DNA of 64,000 nt, from assembly GCF_009739515.1 (NCBI RefSeq), contig NZ_CP046535.1, positions 3,038,001 through 3,102,000 of the forward strand, in the 5' to 3' direction. The translations under genes and the position numbers were made by a program. Shown here one piece after another: positions 40,266 through 50,679 of the stretch. Position 1 is the stretch's first letter, and each line of letters opens with the position of its first letter. Below the pieces are notes generated by a model. That model did not search any database. It was not told where the DNA came from and saw only the letters and a list, made by a program, of their open reading frames with translations. The stretch comes from Sphingomonas profundi. GTDB taxonomy: Bacteria; Pseudomonadota; Alphaproteobacteria; Sphingomonadales; Sphingomonadaceae.

Positions 40266-40320
40266 CAGCGCTCCTCTAGCGGAGCGCTGGGATCGACAGC
40301 ATGCCTGCCTTTCTAGGCAG
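40266..40320. terminator. Two hairpins between yoeB and thiC
   Basis: CAGCGCTCC (40266-40274) pairs with GGAGCGCTG (40281-40289), and CTGCCT (40305-40310) with AGGCAG (40315-40320). They lie between convergent yoeB and thiC. Neither is followed by a T-run on either strand, so they may be 3'-end structures rather than classical terminators. Confidence 0.45.
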
Positions 40321-40363
40321 CTATCCTCACGATCATACTCTGTCGCCGCCGATGGACTTGTTC

Positions 40364-42384
<2,021 letters not shown>

Positions 42385-42417
42385 TGGTCGCAGTGTAGGG
42401 GCAGGAAAAGCGGGCGG

Positions 42418-42834
42418 CTACAGGAAATATTTCAGCCGCACCCGCTCCTCCACCGGCTGGGCGCCGACCGGGAAGCTGGCGGCGGAGAAGCGCGGCGGGC
42501 CGAAGGTGAGGCGCGGGTTGCGCGAGAAGCCGACGCCCTCGCGCGGCACGCCCATCGCCTTGTCCAGCCGGCCGTTGCCGTTCTCGTCGTGGATCAGGGC
42601 CAGCGCATAGTCGCCGCTGGGCAGGCTCGGGAAGTGGGCGGCGGCATCGCGCGCGGCGACGACGATGCGGCGCCCGGCGGGATCGCCGTCGCACGCCGGG
42701 AAGTGGGCGGGATCGCGCGTCAGGCAGAGGATGATGTTGCCCTTCTGCGAGCGCAGGCCGGCGACCTCAACGTCGATCCGCCCGGGCGAGGCCGCGCCCA
42801 TCGCCAGCAGGCCGAGCGGGATCGCCATCATCAT
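42418..42834 (-). CDS. DUF2141 family secreted protein
   Basis: A protein of about 138 residues starting MMMAIPLGLLAMGAASPG, a short signal peptide, followed by RIDVEVAGLRSQKGNIILCLTRD, LPSGDYALALIHDENGNGRLDK and GFSRNPRLTFGPPRF, the DUF2141 pattern. Its role is unknown; it is exported and rich in beta strands. The frame is open to 42900, but the start at 42834 gives a proper signal peptide. It overlaps the end of the hydroxylase gene by 68 bases, implying co-transcription. DUF2141 genes often accompany carotenoid loci in this group, as I recall. Confidence 0.78.
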   Translation of the reverse strand: MMMAIPLGLLAMGAASPGRIDVEVAGLRSQKGNIILCLTRDPAHFPACDGDPAGRRIVVAARDAAAHFPSLPSGDYALALIHDENGNGRLDKAMGVPREGVGFSRNPRLTFGPPRFSAASFPVGAQPVEERVRLKYFL

Positions 42835-43555
42835 GCGCGAAGCGGCCGAGCCCGGCATCCGTGCCGCAGAGCCTGTCCCAGAAACGGAAGTAGAGGCCAT
42901 AATTGCACCTGTAATCGCGGTGGTGGCGCTGGTGGTGGCTGGCGGTGATCAGCCACCGGCCGGCGGAACCGTGAACGAGCGAGCGGGGAAACATCTCCCA
43001 CCCCATGTGATTGGTGACGCCCATCACCGTCATGACCGTCAGCACCACGCCCAGCGCCGCCACGTGGATCGGCACGAGGAAGACGAGCGCCGGGATCACG
43101 ACGGCGCCGGACAGCGCCTCCAGCGGCGAGAAGCTCATCGCCGCCCAGGCGGTGGGCGGGCGGCTGGCATGGTGGACGGCGTGGACGCGGGCGAAGACGC
43201 GCGGGCGGTGCATCCAGCGGTGCGTCCAGTAGAACCAGCAGTCATGCGCGGCGAGGTAGACCAGGATCGAGAGCGGCCACCACCAGAGCGGCCAGGCCGC
43301 CGCATCCGCATAGACCCGCGTCCAGCCGTGCGCCTGCCAGCCCCAGGCGACGATGCCGGCGGGCACGCCGTAGATCGCGGCGGAGGCGAGCGACCAGCCG
43401 ATCTCCCGCAGCATCTGCGCGCGCTGGCCGGAATACAGGCCGGGGTGGCGCGCCCGCGTGGCGAGAGCGAAGCCTCCGCTCACCAGCAGGTAGCGCACCG
43501 CCACGATCGCCGCCATCGCGAGCGCGGAGAGGATGAGGGCGGCGACGGCAGGCAC
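42767..43555 (-). CDS. Sterol desaturase / fatty-acid hydroxylase family protein of the carotenoid locus
   Basis: A 262-residue membrane protein with four or five spans and the three histidine boxes of the family: HDCWFYWTHRWMH (HX3H type), HAVHHAS and SHHQRHHRDYRCNYG. These bind a di-iron centre that hydroxylates or desaturates lipids with oxygen. It differs from the short CrtZ beta-carotene hydroxylase. GTG 43555 is the best start; no ATG fits. Divergent from crtY with 216 bases between starts, so the position suggests action on a carotenoid or membrane lipid, which is not proven. Confidence 0.8.
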   Translation of the reverse strand: MPAVAALILSALAMAAIVAVRYLLVSGGFALATRARHPGLYSGQRAQMLREIGWSLASAAIYGVPAGIVAWGWQAHGWTRVYADAAAWPLWWWPLSILVYLAAHDCWFYWTHRWMHRPRVFARVHAVHHASRPPTAWAAMSFSPLEALSGAVVIPALVFLVPIHVAALGVVLTVMTVMGVTNHMGWEMFPRSLVHGSAGRWLITASHHQRHHRDYRCNYGLYFRFWDRLCGTDAGLGRFAHDDGDPARPAGDGRGLARADRR

Positions 43556-43771
43556 GTGCCCCCATAGGCCCTGATCGCCTGCGGTGGAAGCGTGCCGCGC
43601 CTCGGCCGGCAAAGCGGATCGGGCCTTTCGCCGATCGGTCGGCCGCGCGCCGCCCTCGAAGGAGAGAGTCCGGAGAGGATGGGCTTCGCGAGATGGATAA
43701 GCCGACCGGCGCGTCGCCACCCGCTGACGGCGCTTCCCCTGCACCGCCGATCGCGTGTAAGCGCCGCCGGC

Positions 43772-44950
43772 ATGGCGCGGGCGATACATTGCGATCTGGC
43801 GATCGTCGGCGGCGGGCTGGCCGGCGGGCTGATCGCGCTGGCGCTGGCGCGGCGGCGGCCGGACCTGGACGTAAGGCTGGTGGAGGCCGAAGCGGCCGTC
43901 GGCGGCAACCACATCTGGTCCTTCTTCGGCAGCGACGTCGCCGCGGCGGACCGCTGGCTGATCGAGCCGCTCGTCTGCCACGGCTGGCAGGGCTATCACA
44001 TCGCCTTTCCCAAGCGGCGGCGGCGTCTGGCGGCGACCTACTACTCGATCCTGTCGGAGCGGCTGGACGCGGTGGTGCGGGCCGCCCTGCCCGGCGATCG
44101 GCTGCTGACCGGGCGCCGCGCGACCGCGCTCTCGCCCACCGCCGCTTTGCTGGACGACGGTACGCGGATCGAGGCGCGGGCGGTGATCGATGCGCGCGGG
44201 CCGGCCGATCTCTCGCTGCTGGATCTCGGCTGGCAGAAGTTCGTCGGCCAGGTGGTGCGGCTGGCCGGGCCGCACGGGCTTGACCGGCCGGTGGTGATGG
44301 ACGCCACCGTCGCGCAGATCGACGGCTACCGCTTCGTCTACGTGCTGCCGCTGGATGGGGAGCGGCTGCTGATCGAGGACACCTATTACAGCGACACGCT
44401 CACGCTGGACCAGACGACGCTCGCCGCGCGGATCGCGGACTATGCCGGCCTGCGCGGCTGGACGGTGGCCGAAGTCGAGCGGACCGAATCGGGCGTGCTG
44501 CCGGTGGCGCTGGGCGGCGATTTCGAGGGCTATTGGCGATCGGGCGGCAAGACGGCGAAGGCCGGCGTGCGCGCCGGCCTGTTCCACCCGACGACCGGCT
44601 ACTCGCTGCCCGATGCCATCCGCACGGCGCTGTTCGTCGCCGCGCTGCCCGATCCTGCCGCCGCCGACCTGGCCGATCGGCTGCACGCCTTTGCGCAGGC
44701 TGCGTGGGCGGAGCGCGGCTTCTACCGCCTGCTCGACCGGATGCTGTTCCGCGCCGCCGAGCCGGCCGAGCGGTATAAGGTGCTGGAGCGGTTCTACGGG
44801 CTGGACGCGGATCTGATCGGTCGCTTCTACGCCGCGCAATCGACCGCGCTCGACAAGTTGCGCATCCTTTCCGGCAAGCCGCCCGTTCCCCTGCGTCGCG
44901 CGCTCCGCGTATTGGGTGAGCCGCGCGGCGCGAGGGAGGTACGGTCTTGA
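43772..44950 (+). CDS. crtY: Lycopene beta-cyclase
   Basis: CrtY closes both ends of lycopene to give beta-carotene. The 392-residue protein starts with the FAD-binding DLAIVGGGLAGGLIALALA and continues through NHIWSFF, DARGPADLS, QKFVGQVVRL, DGYRFVYVLPL and LLIEDTYYSD, then GLFHPTTGYSLPDA near the end, all CrtY landmarks. ATG 43772 gives the family start; the frame runs further upstream without support. The stop overlaps the TTG start of crtI. Confidence 0.93.
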   Translation: MARAIHCDLAIVGGGLAGGLIALALARRRPDLDVRLVEAEAAVGGNHIWSFFGSDVAAADRWLIEPLVCHGWQGYHIAFPKRRRRLAATYYSILSERLDAVVRAALPGDRLLTGRRATALSPTAALLDDGTRIEARAVIDARGPADLSLLDLGWQKFVGQVVRLAGPHGLDRPVVMDATVAQIDGYRFVYVLPLDGERLLIEDTYYSDTLTLDQTTLAARIADYAGLRGWTVAEVERTESGVLPVALGGDFEGYWRSGGKTAKAGVRAGLFHPTTGYSLPDAIRTALFVAALPDPAAADLADRLHAFAQAAWAERGFYRLLDRMLFRAAEPAERYKVLERFYGLDADLIGRFYAAQSTALDKLRILSGKPPVPLRRALRVLGEPRGAREVRS

Positions 44951-46428
44951 GCACAGCGGCGGTGATCGGGGCCGGGTTCGGCGGGCTGGCGCTTGCCATC
45001 CGGCTGCAGTCGGCAGGCGTGAAGACGACCGTAATCGAGGGGCGCGACCGCGCCGGCGGCCGCGCCTATCTGTGGGAGCGGGACGGCTTCACCTTTGATG
45101 CCGGCCCCACCGTTATCACCGATCCCGCCTGCCTGAAGGAGCTGTGGGCACTCTCCGGCCGGCGCATGGAGGACGATATCGCGCTGCTGCCGGTGACGCC
45201 CTTCTACCGGCTGAACTGGCCCGACGGCACCAATTTCGACTATTCGAACGACGACGCCGCCCTCACCCGCGAGATCGCGAAGCTGCGGCCCGAGGATGTC
45301 GGCGGCTACGCGAAGTTCCTCGACTACTCGGCCGGCGTCTACCGCGAGGGGTATGAGAAGCTCGGCCACGTCGCGTTCCTCGATTTCGCCTCGATGATAA
45401 AGGCCGCGCCGGCGCTGGCGCGCTATCAGGCGTGGCGATCGGTCTATTCGATCGTGTCGTCCTACGTGAAGGACGAGCATCTGCGGCAGGCGCTGTCGTT
45501 CCACACGCTGCTGGTGGGCGGCAATCCGATGACGACCAGCGCCATCTACGCGCTGATCCACAAGCTGGAGAAGGATGGCGGCGTGTGGTTCGCCGCCGGC
45601 GGCACCAACCGGCTGGTCGCGGCGATGGTGACGCAGTTCGAGCGGCTGGGCGGCACCTTGCGCCTGGCCGATCCGGCGGTGGAGATCGAGACGCTGGGCG
45701 ACCGCGCCACGGGTGTGCGCACGGCGAGCGGCTGGCGTGCCACGTTCGACGCGGTGGCCAGCAACGGCGACATCGTCCACACCTATCGCGACCTGCTCTC
45801 CGGCTCCGCGCGCGGGCGGCGGGCGGCGGCCTCGCTCGACAAGAAGAAGTTCTCGCCGTCGCTGTTCGTCGTCCACTTCGGCATCAAGGGCGCGTGGCCC
45901 GGCATCCCGCACCACATGATCCTGTTCGGCCCGCGCTATAAGGGCCTGCTGACCGACATCTACGATCATGGCGTGCTGCCGGAGGATTTCTCGCTCTACC
46001 TGCACCACCCGACGATCACCGATCCCAGCCTGGCGCCGGAGGGCCATTCCACCTTCTACGCGCTGGCGCCCGTGCCGCACATGGGCAAGCTGCCGGTCGA
46101 CTGGGCGGAGGTAGGCCCGGTCTACGCCGACCGCATCCTGGCGGAGATCGAGCGGCGGCTGATACCGGATCTGCGCGGCCGCATCGTCACCAGCTTCCAT
46201 TATACGCCGGCCGACTTCGGGCGGGATCTGAACGCCCATCTGGGATCGGCCTTCAGCCTGGAGCCGGTGCTGACGCAGAGCGCCTGGTTCCGCGTCCACA
46301 ATCGCGACGATGCAATCCCCAACCTCTATTTCGTCGGCGCCGGCACGCATCCGGGCGCGGGCATCCCGGGCGTCGTCGGATCGGCCAAGGCCACCGCCGC
46401 GCTGATGGTACAGGATCTGCGGGCATGA
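44947..46428 (+). CDS. crtI: Phytoene desaturase
   Basis: CrtI introduces four double bonds into phytoene to make lycopene. The 493-residue enzyme has the dinucleotide-binding VIGAGFGGLALAIRLQ, RDRAGGRAYLWERDGFTFDAGPTVITDP, and the C-terminal bacterial desaturase signature NLYFVGAGTHPGAGIPGVVGSAKAT. The start is TTG 44947, overlapping the crtY stop in TTGA, a translationally coupled arrangement; no ATG nearby fits. Membrane-associated FAD enzyme. Confidence 0.95.
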   Translation: MSTAAVIGAGFGGLALAIRLQSAGVKTTVIEGRDRAGGRAYLWERDGFTFDAGPTVITDPACLKELWALSGRRMEDDIALLPVTPFYRLNWPDGTNFDYSNDDAALTREIAKLRPEDVGGYAKFLDYSAGVYREGYEKLGHVAFLDFASMIKAAPALARYQAWRSVYSIVSSYVKDEHLRQALSFHTLLVGGNPMTTSAIYALIHKLEKDGGVWFAAGGTNRLVAAMVTQFERLGGTLRLADPAVEIETLGDRATGVRTASGWRATFDAVASNGDIVHTYRDLLSGSARGRRAAASLDKKKFSPSLFVVHFGIKGAWPGIPHHMILFGPRYKGLLTDIYDHGVLPEDFSLYLHHPTITDPSLAPEGHSTFYALAPVPHMGKLPVDWAEVGPVYADRILAEIERRLIPDLRGRIVTSFHYTPADFGRDLNAHLGSAFSLEPVLTQSAWFRVHNRDDAIPNLYFVGAGTHPGAGIPGVVGSAKATAALMVQDLRA

Positions 46429-47006
46429 GGCGGCTGGCGGTCTATTGCGGATCGGCGACGCCGGCCGATCCCGCCTATATCGACAATGCGCGGGAGGTGG
46501 GCGCCACCTTCGCGGCGCGCGGCATCGGGCTGGTCTATGGCGGCGGGCGGCTGGGGCTGATGGGCGCCGTCGCCGATGCGGTGCTGGCGGCCGGCGGCGA
46601 GGCGATCGGGGTGATCCCGCAGGCGCTGGTCGATGCCGAGGTGGCGCATCGCGGGCTGACCGAGCTGCACGTCGTCGGCACGATGCACCAGCGCAAGGCG
46701 CTGTTCACCGATCTGGCGGACGGCTTCGTCACCCTGCCCGGCGGCACCGGCACGATGGACGAACTGTGGGAGGCGCTGAGCTGGGCGCAGCTGGGCTATC
46801 ACGGCAAGCCGGTGGGGCTGCTGAACGTGAACGGCTATTATGACGGGCTGGTCGCCTTCGTCGCGACGATGGCCGAGACGGGCTTCCTGCGCCCGCAGCA
46901 CCGCGACATCCTGATCGTCGAGGACCGGCTCGATCCGCTGCTCGCGCGGATGGAGGCGCATCTGCCGTCCACGCCGATCATCCACATGCGCCGCGACGAG
47001 CTCTGA
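46425..47006 (+). CDS. LOG family (TIGR00730) Rossmann-fold protein
   Basis: A 193-residue protein with VYCGSATPADP, LVYGGGRLGLMGAVADA and the LOG signature LPGGTGTMDELWEAL, plus MHQRKALF with the catalytic Arg. LOG proteins are cytokinin riboside 5'-monophosphate phosphoribohydrolases, splitting a nucleotide monophosphate into base and ribose phosphate; many bacterial members act on AMP-like substrates. It is embedded between crtI and crtB with ATGA and TGATG overlaps, so it is made with the carotenoid enzymes. Why is unknown. Confidence 0.9.
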   Translation: MRRLAVYCGSATPADPAYIDNAREVGATFAARGIGLVYGGGRLGLMGAVADAVLAAGGEAIGVIPQALVDAEVAHRGLTELHVVGTMHQRKALFTDLADGFVTLPGGTGTMDELWEALSWAQLGYHGKPVGLLNVNGYYDGLVAFVATMAETGFLRPQHRDILIVEDRLDPLLARMEAHLPSTPIIHMRRDEL

Positions 47007-47947
47007 TGACGGAAAGGGCGCGGCTGGTCGCGGCGGCGCGCGACAGCATCGCCAGGGGCTCCAAGAGCTTCGCGATGGCGAGCCGCCTGTTCGACCGGCG
47101 CACGCGCGAGCGGGCGTGGCTGCTCTACGCCTGGTGCCGCGCCTGCGACGATCTGGCCGACGGGCAGGAGCATGGCCACGCCCTCGCCGCCGTCGCCGAT
47201 CCCGCCGCACGGCTCGCCGAGATCCGCGCCAAGACCTCGGCCGCGCTCGACGGGCGGCCCACCGGCGATCCGGCGTTCGACGCGCTCGGCGTGGTGGCGG
47301 CCGAGTGCGCGATCCCGCACCATCTGGCGCACGATCTGATCGAGGGTTTCGCGCTGGACGCGGCCGGCTTCAGCCCGCGCGACGAGCAGGCGCTGCTGCG
47401 CTACTGCTACCATGTCGCGGGTGCCGTCGGCTGCATGATGGCGATCGTGATGGGCGTGCCGGCGGACGACGAGGCGGTGCTGGACCGGGCCTGCGACCTG
47501 GGCCTCGCCTTCCAGCTCGCCAACATCGCGCGCGACCTGTGCGAGGACGATGCCGGCGGCCGCTGCTACCTGCCGGCCGAGTGGCTGGCCGAGATGGACA
47601 TCCCGCCCGGCGAGGCGATGCGGCCGATGTACCGCGATCGCATAGCGGTGCTGGCCGGGCGCCTGGCGACGCGCGCGGCGGCGTTCGAGGGCTCGGCGCG
47701 GCACGGCACGCCGGCGCTGCGGTTCCGCTCGGCCTGGGCGGTGCTGGCGGCGGCGGGCATCTACGGCGACATCGCGCGCGAGGTCGCGCGGCGCGGCAGC
47801 CGCGCCTGGGATGCGCGGGTCGTCACCAGCAAGGCGGCGAAGCTCGGCTGGGTGGCGAAGGCGGCGGCGCAGGCCCGCGGTCGCGGCCGCCACTGGCCGG
47901 TCGCGACGCCGCGCCCGCTCGCCTGGGTGCGCCCGCGCAGCGGCTGA
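47006..47947 (+). CDS. crtB: Phytoene synthase
   Basis: CrtB condenses two geranylgeranyl diphosphates to phytoene. The 313-residue protein has the first aspartate motif CDDLAD in YAWCRACDDLAD and the second in ARDLCEDDAGGRCYLP, plus AVGCMMAIVMGV and FQLANIARDL. The N-terminus DSIARGSKSFAMASRLF is the family signature. Its ATG overlaps the LOG gene stop by one base. It is the last gene of the crtY-crtI-LOG-crtB unit. Confidence 0.95.
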   Translation: MTERARLVAAARDSIARGSKSFAMASRLFDRRTRERAWLLYAWCRACDDLADGQEHGHALAAVADPAARLAEIRAKTSAALDGRPTGDPAFDALGVVAAECAIPHHLAHDLIEGFALDAAGFSPRDEQALLRYCYHVAGAVGCMMAIVMGVPADDEAVLDRACDLGLAFQLANIARDLCEDDAGGRCYLPAEWLAEMDIPPGEAMRPMYRDRIAVLAGRLATRAAAFEGSARHGTPALRFRSAWAVLAAAGIYGDIAREVARRGSRAWDARVVTSKAAKLGWVAKAAAQARGRGRHWPVATPRPLAWVRPRSG

Positions 47948-48003
47948 GCGCGACGCCGCCGCCGGGTGTCGGGGCTGGCGCGCTTACGCGACCTGCGGCA
48001 TAA

Positions 48004-48017
48004 GATGCATATGCATC
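48004..48017. promoter_or_regulatory. Palindrome over the marR start codon
   Basis: GATGCATATGCATC is a perfect 14-bp palindrome and contains the first ATG of the MarR gene (48005). A palindrome at this position is a natural autoregulatory site. No second copy was noticed nearby. Confidence 0.5.
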
Positions 48018-48448
48018 CTGATCTCGCTCCCTGTGCCTGCACCGCTCTGCGCAAGGCGGCGCGCGCCGTGTCGCGCGTCTATGACGCGGCGCTCGGTGGG
48101 GCCGGCATGACGACCACGCAATTCGCCGTTCTGCGCACGCTCGATGGCGGCGGGGCGATGCCGCTGAGCCGGCTGGCCGATCTGCTGGTGATGGACCGCA
48201 CCTCGCTCTATCGCACCATCGCCCCGCTCGCGCGGCAGGGCTGGGTGCGGATCGAGGCCGCGCCGCGCGGCCGCACCCGCATCGCCACGCTCACGACCGA
48301 TGGCGCTGCGGCGATGACCGCCGCCGTGCCGGCGTGGGAGGGCGCGCAGGGGCGCATCGTCGCGGCGTTCGGCCCGGCGAACTGGGCGGCCCTCGCCGGC
48401 TCGCTGCGCGAGATCACCGGCGTGGCCGTGCGGGAGGGCGCCGCATGA
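48005..48448 (+). CDS. MarR family transcriptional regulator
   Basis: A 147-residue winged-helix protein. The N-terminal dimer helix (ACTALRKAARAVSRVYDAAL) is followed by the wHTH: TTQFAVLRTLDGGGAMPLSRLADLLVMDRTSLYRTIAPLARQGWV, the beta-wing APRGRTRIATLT and a C-terminal helix. It has two Cys near the N-terminus (CAC, residues 10-12) that could sense oxidants. ATG 48005 is preferred; the palindrome at the start fits autorepression. The ATGA overlap with the MFS gene makes it the likely regulator of that transporter. Confidence 0.85.
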   Translation: MHMHPDLAPCACTALRKAARAVSRVYDAALGGAGMTTTQFAVLRTLDGGGAMPLSRLADLLVMDRTSLYRTIAPLARQGWVRIEAAPRGRTRIATLTTDGAAAMTAAVPAWEGAQGRIVAAFGPANWAALAGSLREITGVAVREGAA

Positions 48449-49719
48449 CGCCGCCGCTCGCCCGCCGCGCCGGCGCCCGCACCGTCTACGCCGTCGTCGC
48501 CGTCACCTTCGTCGCGCTGCTCGTGTCGGCGGGCCTGCGCTCGGCGCCCAGCGTGATGATGGTGCCGCTGGAACTGCATTTCGGCTGGGATCGGGCGACG
48601 ATCTCGTTCGCCGCCGCCGTGGGCATCCTGCTCTACGGCCTGGTCGGCCCGTTCGCCGCGGCGCTGATGATGTCCATCGGCATTCGCCGGACGATGCTGG
48701 GCGGCCTGATGCTGATGGCCGCCGCCACCTTCGCCAGCCTGTGGATGCGGGTGCCGTGGCACTATGTGGCCAGCTGGGGGGTCGTCTCCGGCATCGGATC
48801 GGGCGCGGTCGCCTCGGTGCTCGGCGCGGCCGTGGTCAACCGCTGGTTCGCCACCCGGCAGGGGCTGGTGATGGGCATGCTGAGCGCCAGCACCGCCACC
48901 GGCGCGCTGGTGTTCCTGCCGCTGCTCGCTTGGGCAGCGCAGGGCGGCGCTTGGCGGCCGGTGGCGCTCGCCGTCAGCCTCGCCTGCCTCGCCCTCGTCC
49001 CCATTGTCTGGCTGCTGGTGCCGGAACATCCGGGCGACGTCGGCACCCGCCGCTTCGGCGAGACGGAGGGGACCGCCCCGCCCCCGCCGATGAAGCAGGC
49101 GGCGAGCCCGGCGCTCGCCTTCACCGCCCTGTTCCGCGCCGCGCGCGTACCGATATTCTGGCTGCTGGCCGGCACCTTCTTCGTCTGCGGGCTCACCACC
49201 AACGGGCTGGTCGGCACGCACATGATCGCCTTCTGCGGCGATCACGGCATCGCCCCCGTCGCCGCCGCCGGCCTGCTCTCGACGATGGGTTTCTTCGACC
49301 TGATCGGCACCACCGCCTCCGGCTGGCTCACCGACCGCTACGATCCGAGGAAGCTGCTGTTCGTCTATTACGGCCTGCGCGGCCTCTCGCTGCTGGCGCT
49401 GCCCTTCCTCGATTTCGGCGCGGCGAGCCTCGGCCTGTTCGCCATTTTCTACGGGCTCGACTGGATCGCCACAGTGCCGCCCACGGTGAAGCTCGCCAAC
49501 ATCAGCTTCGGCGAGCGGGACGCGCCGATCGTGTTCGGGTGGGTGATGGTGGCGCACCAGATGGGTGCCGCCACAGCGGCGTTCGGCGCCGGGCTGATCC
49601 GCAGCGAGACCGGCAGCTACGCCCCCGCCTTCCTGATCGCCGGCGCGTTCGGACTGGTCGCCGCTTTGGCGATCATCGGCTGGTGGCGGACGGGCGCACC
49701 CGCGCTGGCGACGGCGTAG
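48445..49719 (+). CDS. MFS transporter
   Basis: A 424-residue protein with about twelve membrane spans in two halves joined by a loop with RRFGETEGTAPPPPM (about residues 200-215). FGWDRATISFAAAVG near the first spans and DRYDPRKLLFVYYGLR in the second half are typical of the monocarboxylate/oxalate-like MFS group (OFA or MCT-like). The substrate is unknown. Translationally coupled to marR upstream, so it is probably induced by the ligand of that regulator. A REP-like inverted repeat follows. Confidence 0.83.
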   Translation: MTPPLARRAGARTVYAVVAVTFVALLVSAGLRSAPSVMMVPLELHFGWDRATISFAAAVGILLYGLVGPFAAALMMSIGIRRTMLGGLMLMAAATFASLWMRVPWHYVASWGVVSGIGSGAVASVLGAAVVNRWFATRQGLVMGMLSASTATGALVFLPLLAWAAQGGAWRPVALAVSLACLALVPIVWLLVPEHPGDVGTRRFGETEGTAPPPPMKQAASPALAFTALFRAARVPIFWLLAGTFFVCGLTTNGLVGTHMIAFCGDHGIAPVAAAGLLSTMGFFDLIGTTASGWLTDRYDPRKLLFVYYGLRGLSLLALPFLDFGAASLGLFAIFYGLDWIATVPPTVKLANISFGERDAPIVFGWVMVAHQMGAATAAFGAGLIRSETGSYAPAFLIAGAFGLVAALAIIGWWRTGAPALATA

Positions 49720-49748
49720 GCCGTATCGACATTGAGCTTTTTGCATGT

Positions 49749-49858
49749 CCGCTCATCCTGAGGAGGGGCTGAGCGTAGGCGAAGACCCGTCTCGAAGGAC
49801 TTCCCATGTCCTTCGAGACGCCATTTCGACAGGCTCAATGGCTCCTCAGGATGAGCGG
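49749..49858. repeat. REP-like long inverted repeat between MFS and methyltransferase genes
   Basis: A 17-bp perfect inverted repeat, CCGCTCATCCTGAGGAG at 49749-49765 and its complement at 49842-49858, encloses a second perfect 13-bp pair, CGTCTCGAAGGAC (49788-49800) and GTCCTTCGAGACG (49808-49820). It shares arms and interior with 2793-2900. It lies between convergent genes. Confidence 0.88.
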
Positions 49859-49942
49859 TGTGGATAAAGGGCGAGTAAAATCGACTTGATCCGCTGAATG
49901 TCGATACGCCTTTGCCTCGCTGGCCGGCAGGAGCGTTCCCTG

Positions 49943-50569
49943 TCAGTCCTTCCAGGCCCAGTAGAGCTGGGCGGGCGGGATGTTGATCAGTTCGTAATCA
50001 TGGTCGATGCGGGCGAAATGCGGCGCGATGAAATCTCGCACCTTGGGGCTGAACTGGTAGACCAGAAAGGCGCCGCCCTGCCGTAGCGCGCCGTGCGTCT
50101 CCGCCGCGATGCGGGGTCCGACGCCGGGCGGCAGGGTGGAGAAGGGCAGGCCGGAGAGGATGTAGTCGGCATGGTCGTGGCCGTGATCGGCCAGGATGCG
50201 CCGCACGTCCGCCGCCGATCCCTCCACCGGCACGAAGCGCGGATCGGGCAGGCGGGCGCGCAGATAGTGGATGAAATCGGGGTTGGTATCGATCGCGATC
50301 AGCATCGCATCGGGCGCCATGCGATCCAGGATCGGCCCGCAGAAGGTGCCGACCCCCGGACCGTATTCGACGAAGACCTTGGTGTTGGCCCAGTCGACGC
50401 GGGAGAGCATCTTCTCGATCAGCTTGCCCGACGAGGGGATGATCGATCCGACCATCACCGGATGCTTGATGAAGCCTTTGAAGAACATGCCCAGCGGGCC
50501 GACGCTCGCGGCCGCCCGACGGCGCTTCTGACTACGTGCGAGCGCCGATTCGGCGGGCGTTGCTGACAT
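49943..50569 (-). CDS. Class I methyltransferase, phospholipid N-methyltransferase-like
   Basis: A 208-residue protein starting with a basic helical region, GMFFKGFIKHPVMVGSIIPSSGKLIEKML, then VFVEYGPGVGTFCGPIL (SAM motif I), LIAIDTNPDFIHYL and DYILSGLPFSTLPP. This order is that of PmtA-like phosphatidylethanolamine N-methyltransferases and the related rRNA-adenine methyltransferase-like group. If PmtA-like it would make phosphatidylcholine precursors at the inner membrane. Specificity is not certain. Divergent from an MFS gene. Confidence 0.78.
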   Translation of the reverse strand: MSATPAESALARSQKRRRAAASVGPLGMFFKGFIKHPVMVGSIIPSSGKLIEKMLSRVDWANTKVFVEYGPGVGTFCGPILDRMAPDAMLIAIDTNPDFIHYLRARLPDPRFVPVEGSAADVRRILADHGHDHADYILSGLPFSTLPPGVGPRIAAETHGALRQGGAFLVYQFSPKVRDFIAPHFARIDHDYELINIPPAQLYWAWKD

Positions 50570-50679
50570 GGTTGCTCCAACTCGGGCTGACGTCGATCCG
50601 TTCCGTTCGCAAAAGCGTCACGCAAAGGCAAGCGCCGCTCTTCCCCGGCGCGGCCAGCCGAGCCTATGGTCGTCCGATC

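Noticed and set aside
42767-44839. 690-codon reading of the hydroxylase gene through crtY
   Set aside because: The upstream two thirds are antisense to crtY; the real protein starts near 43555.
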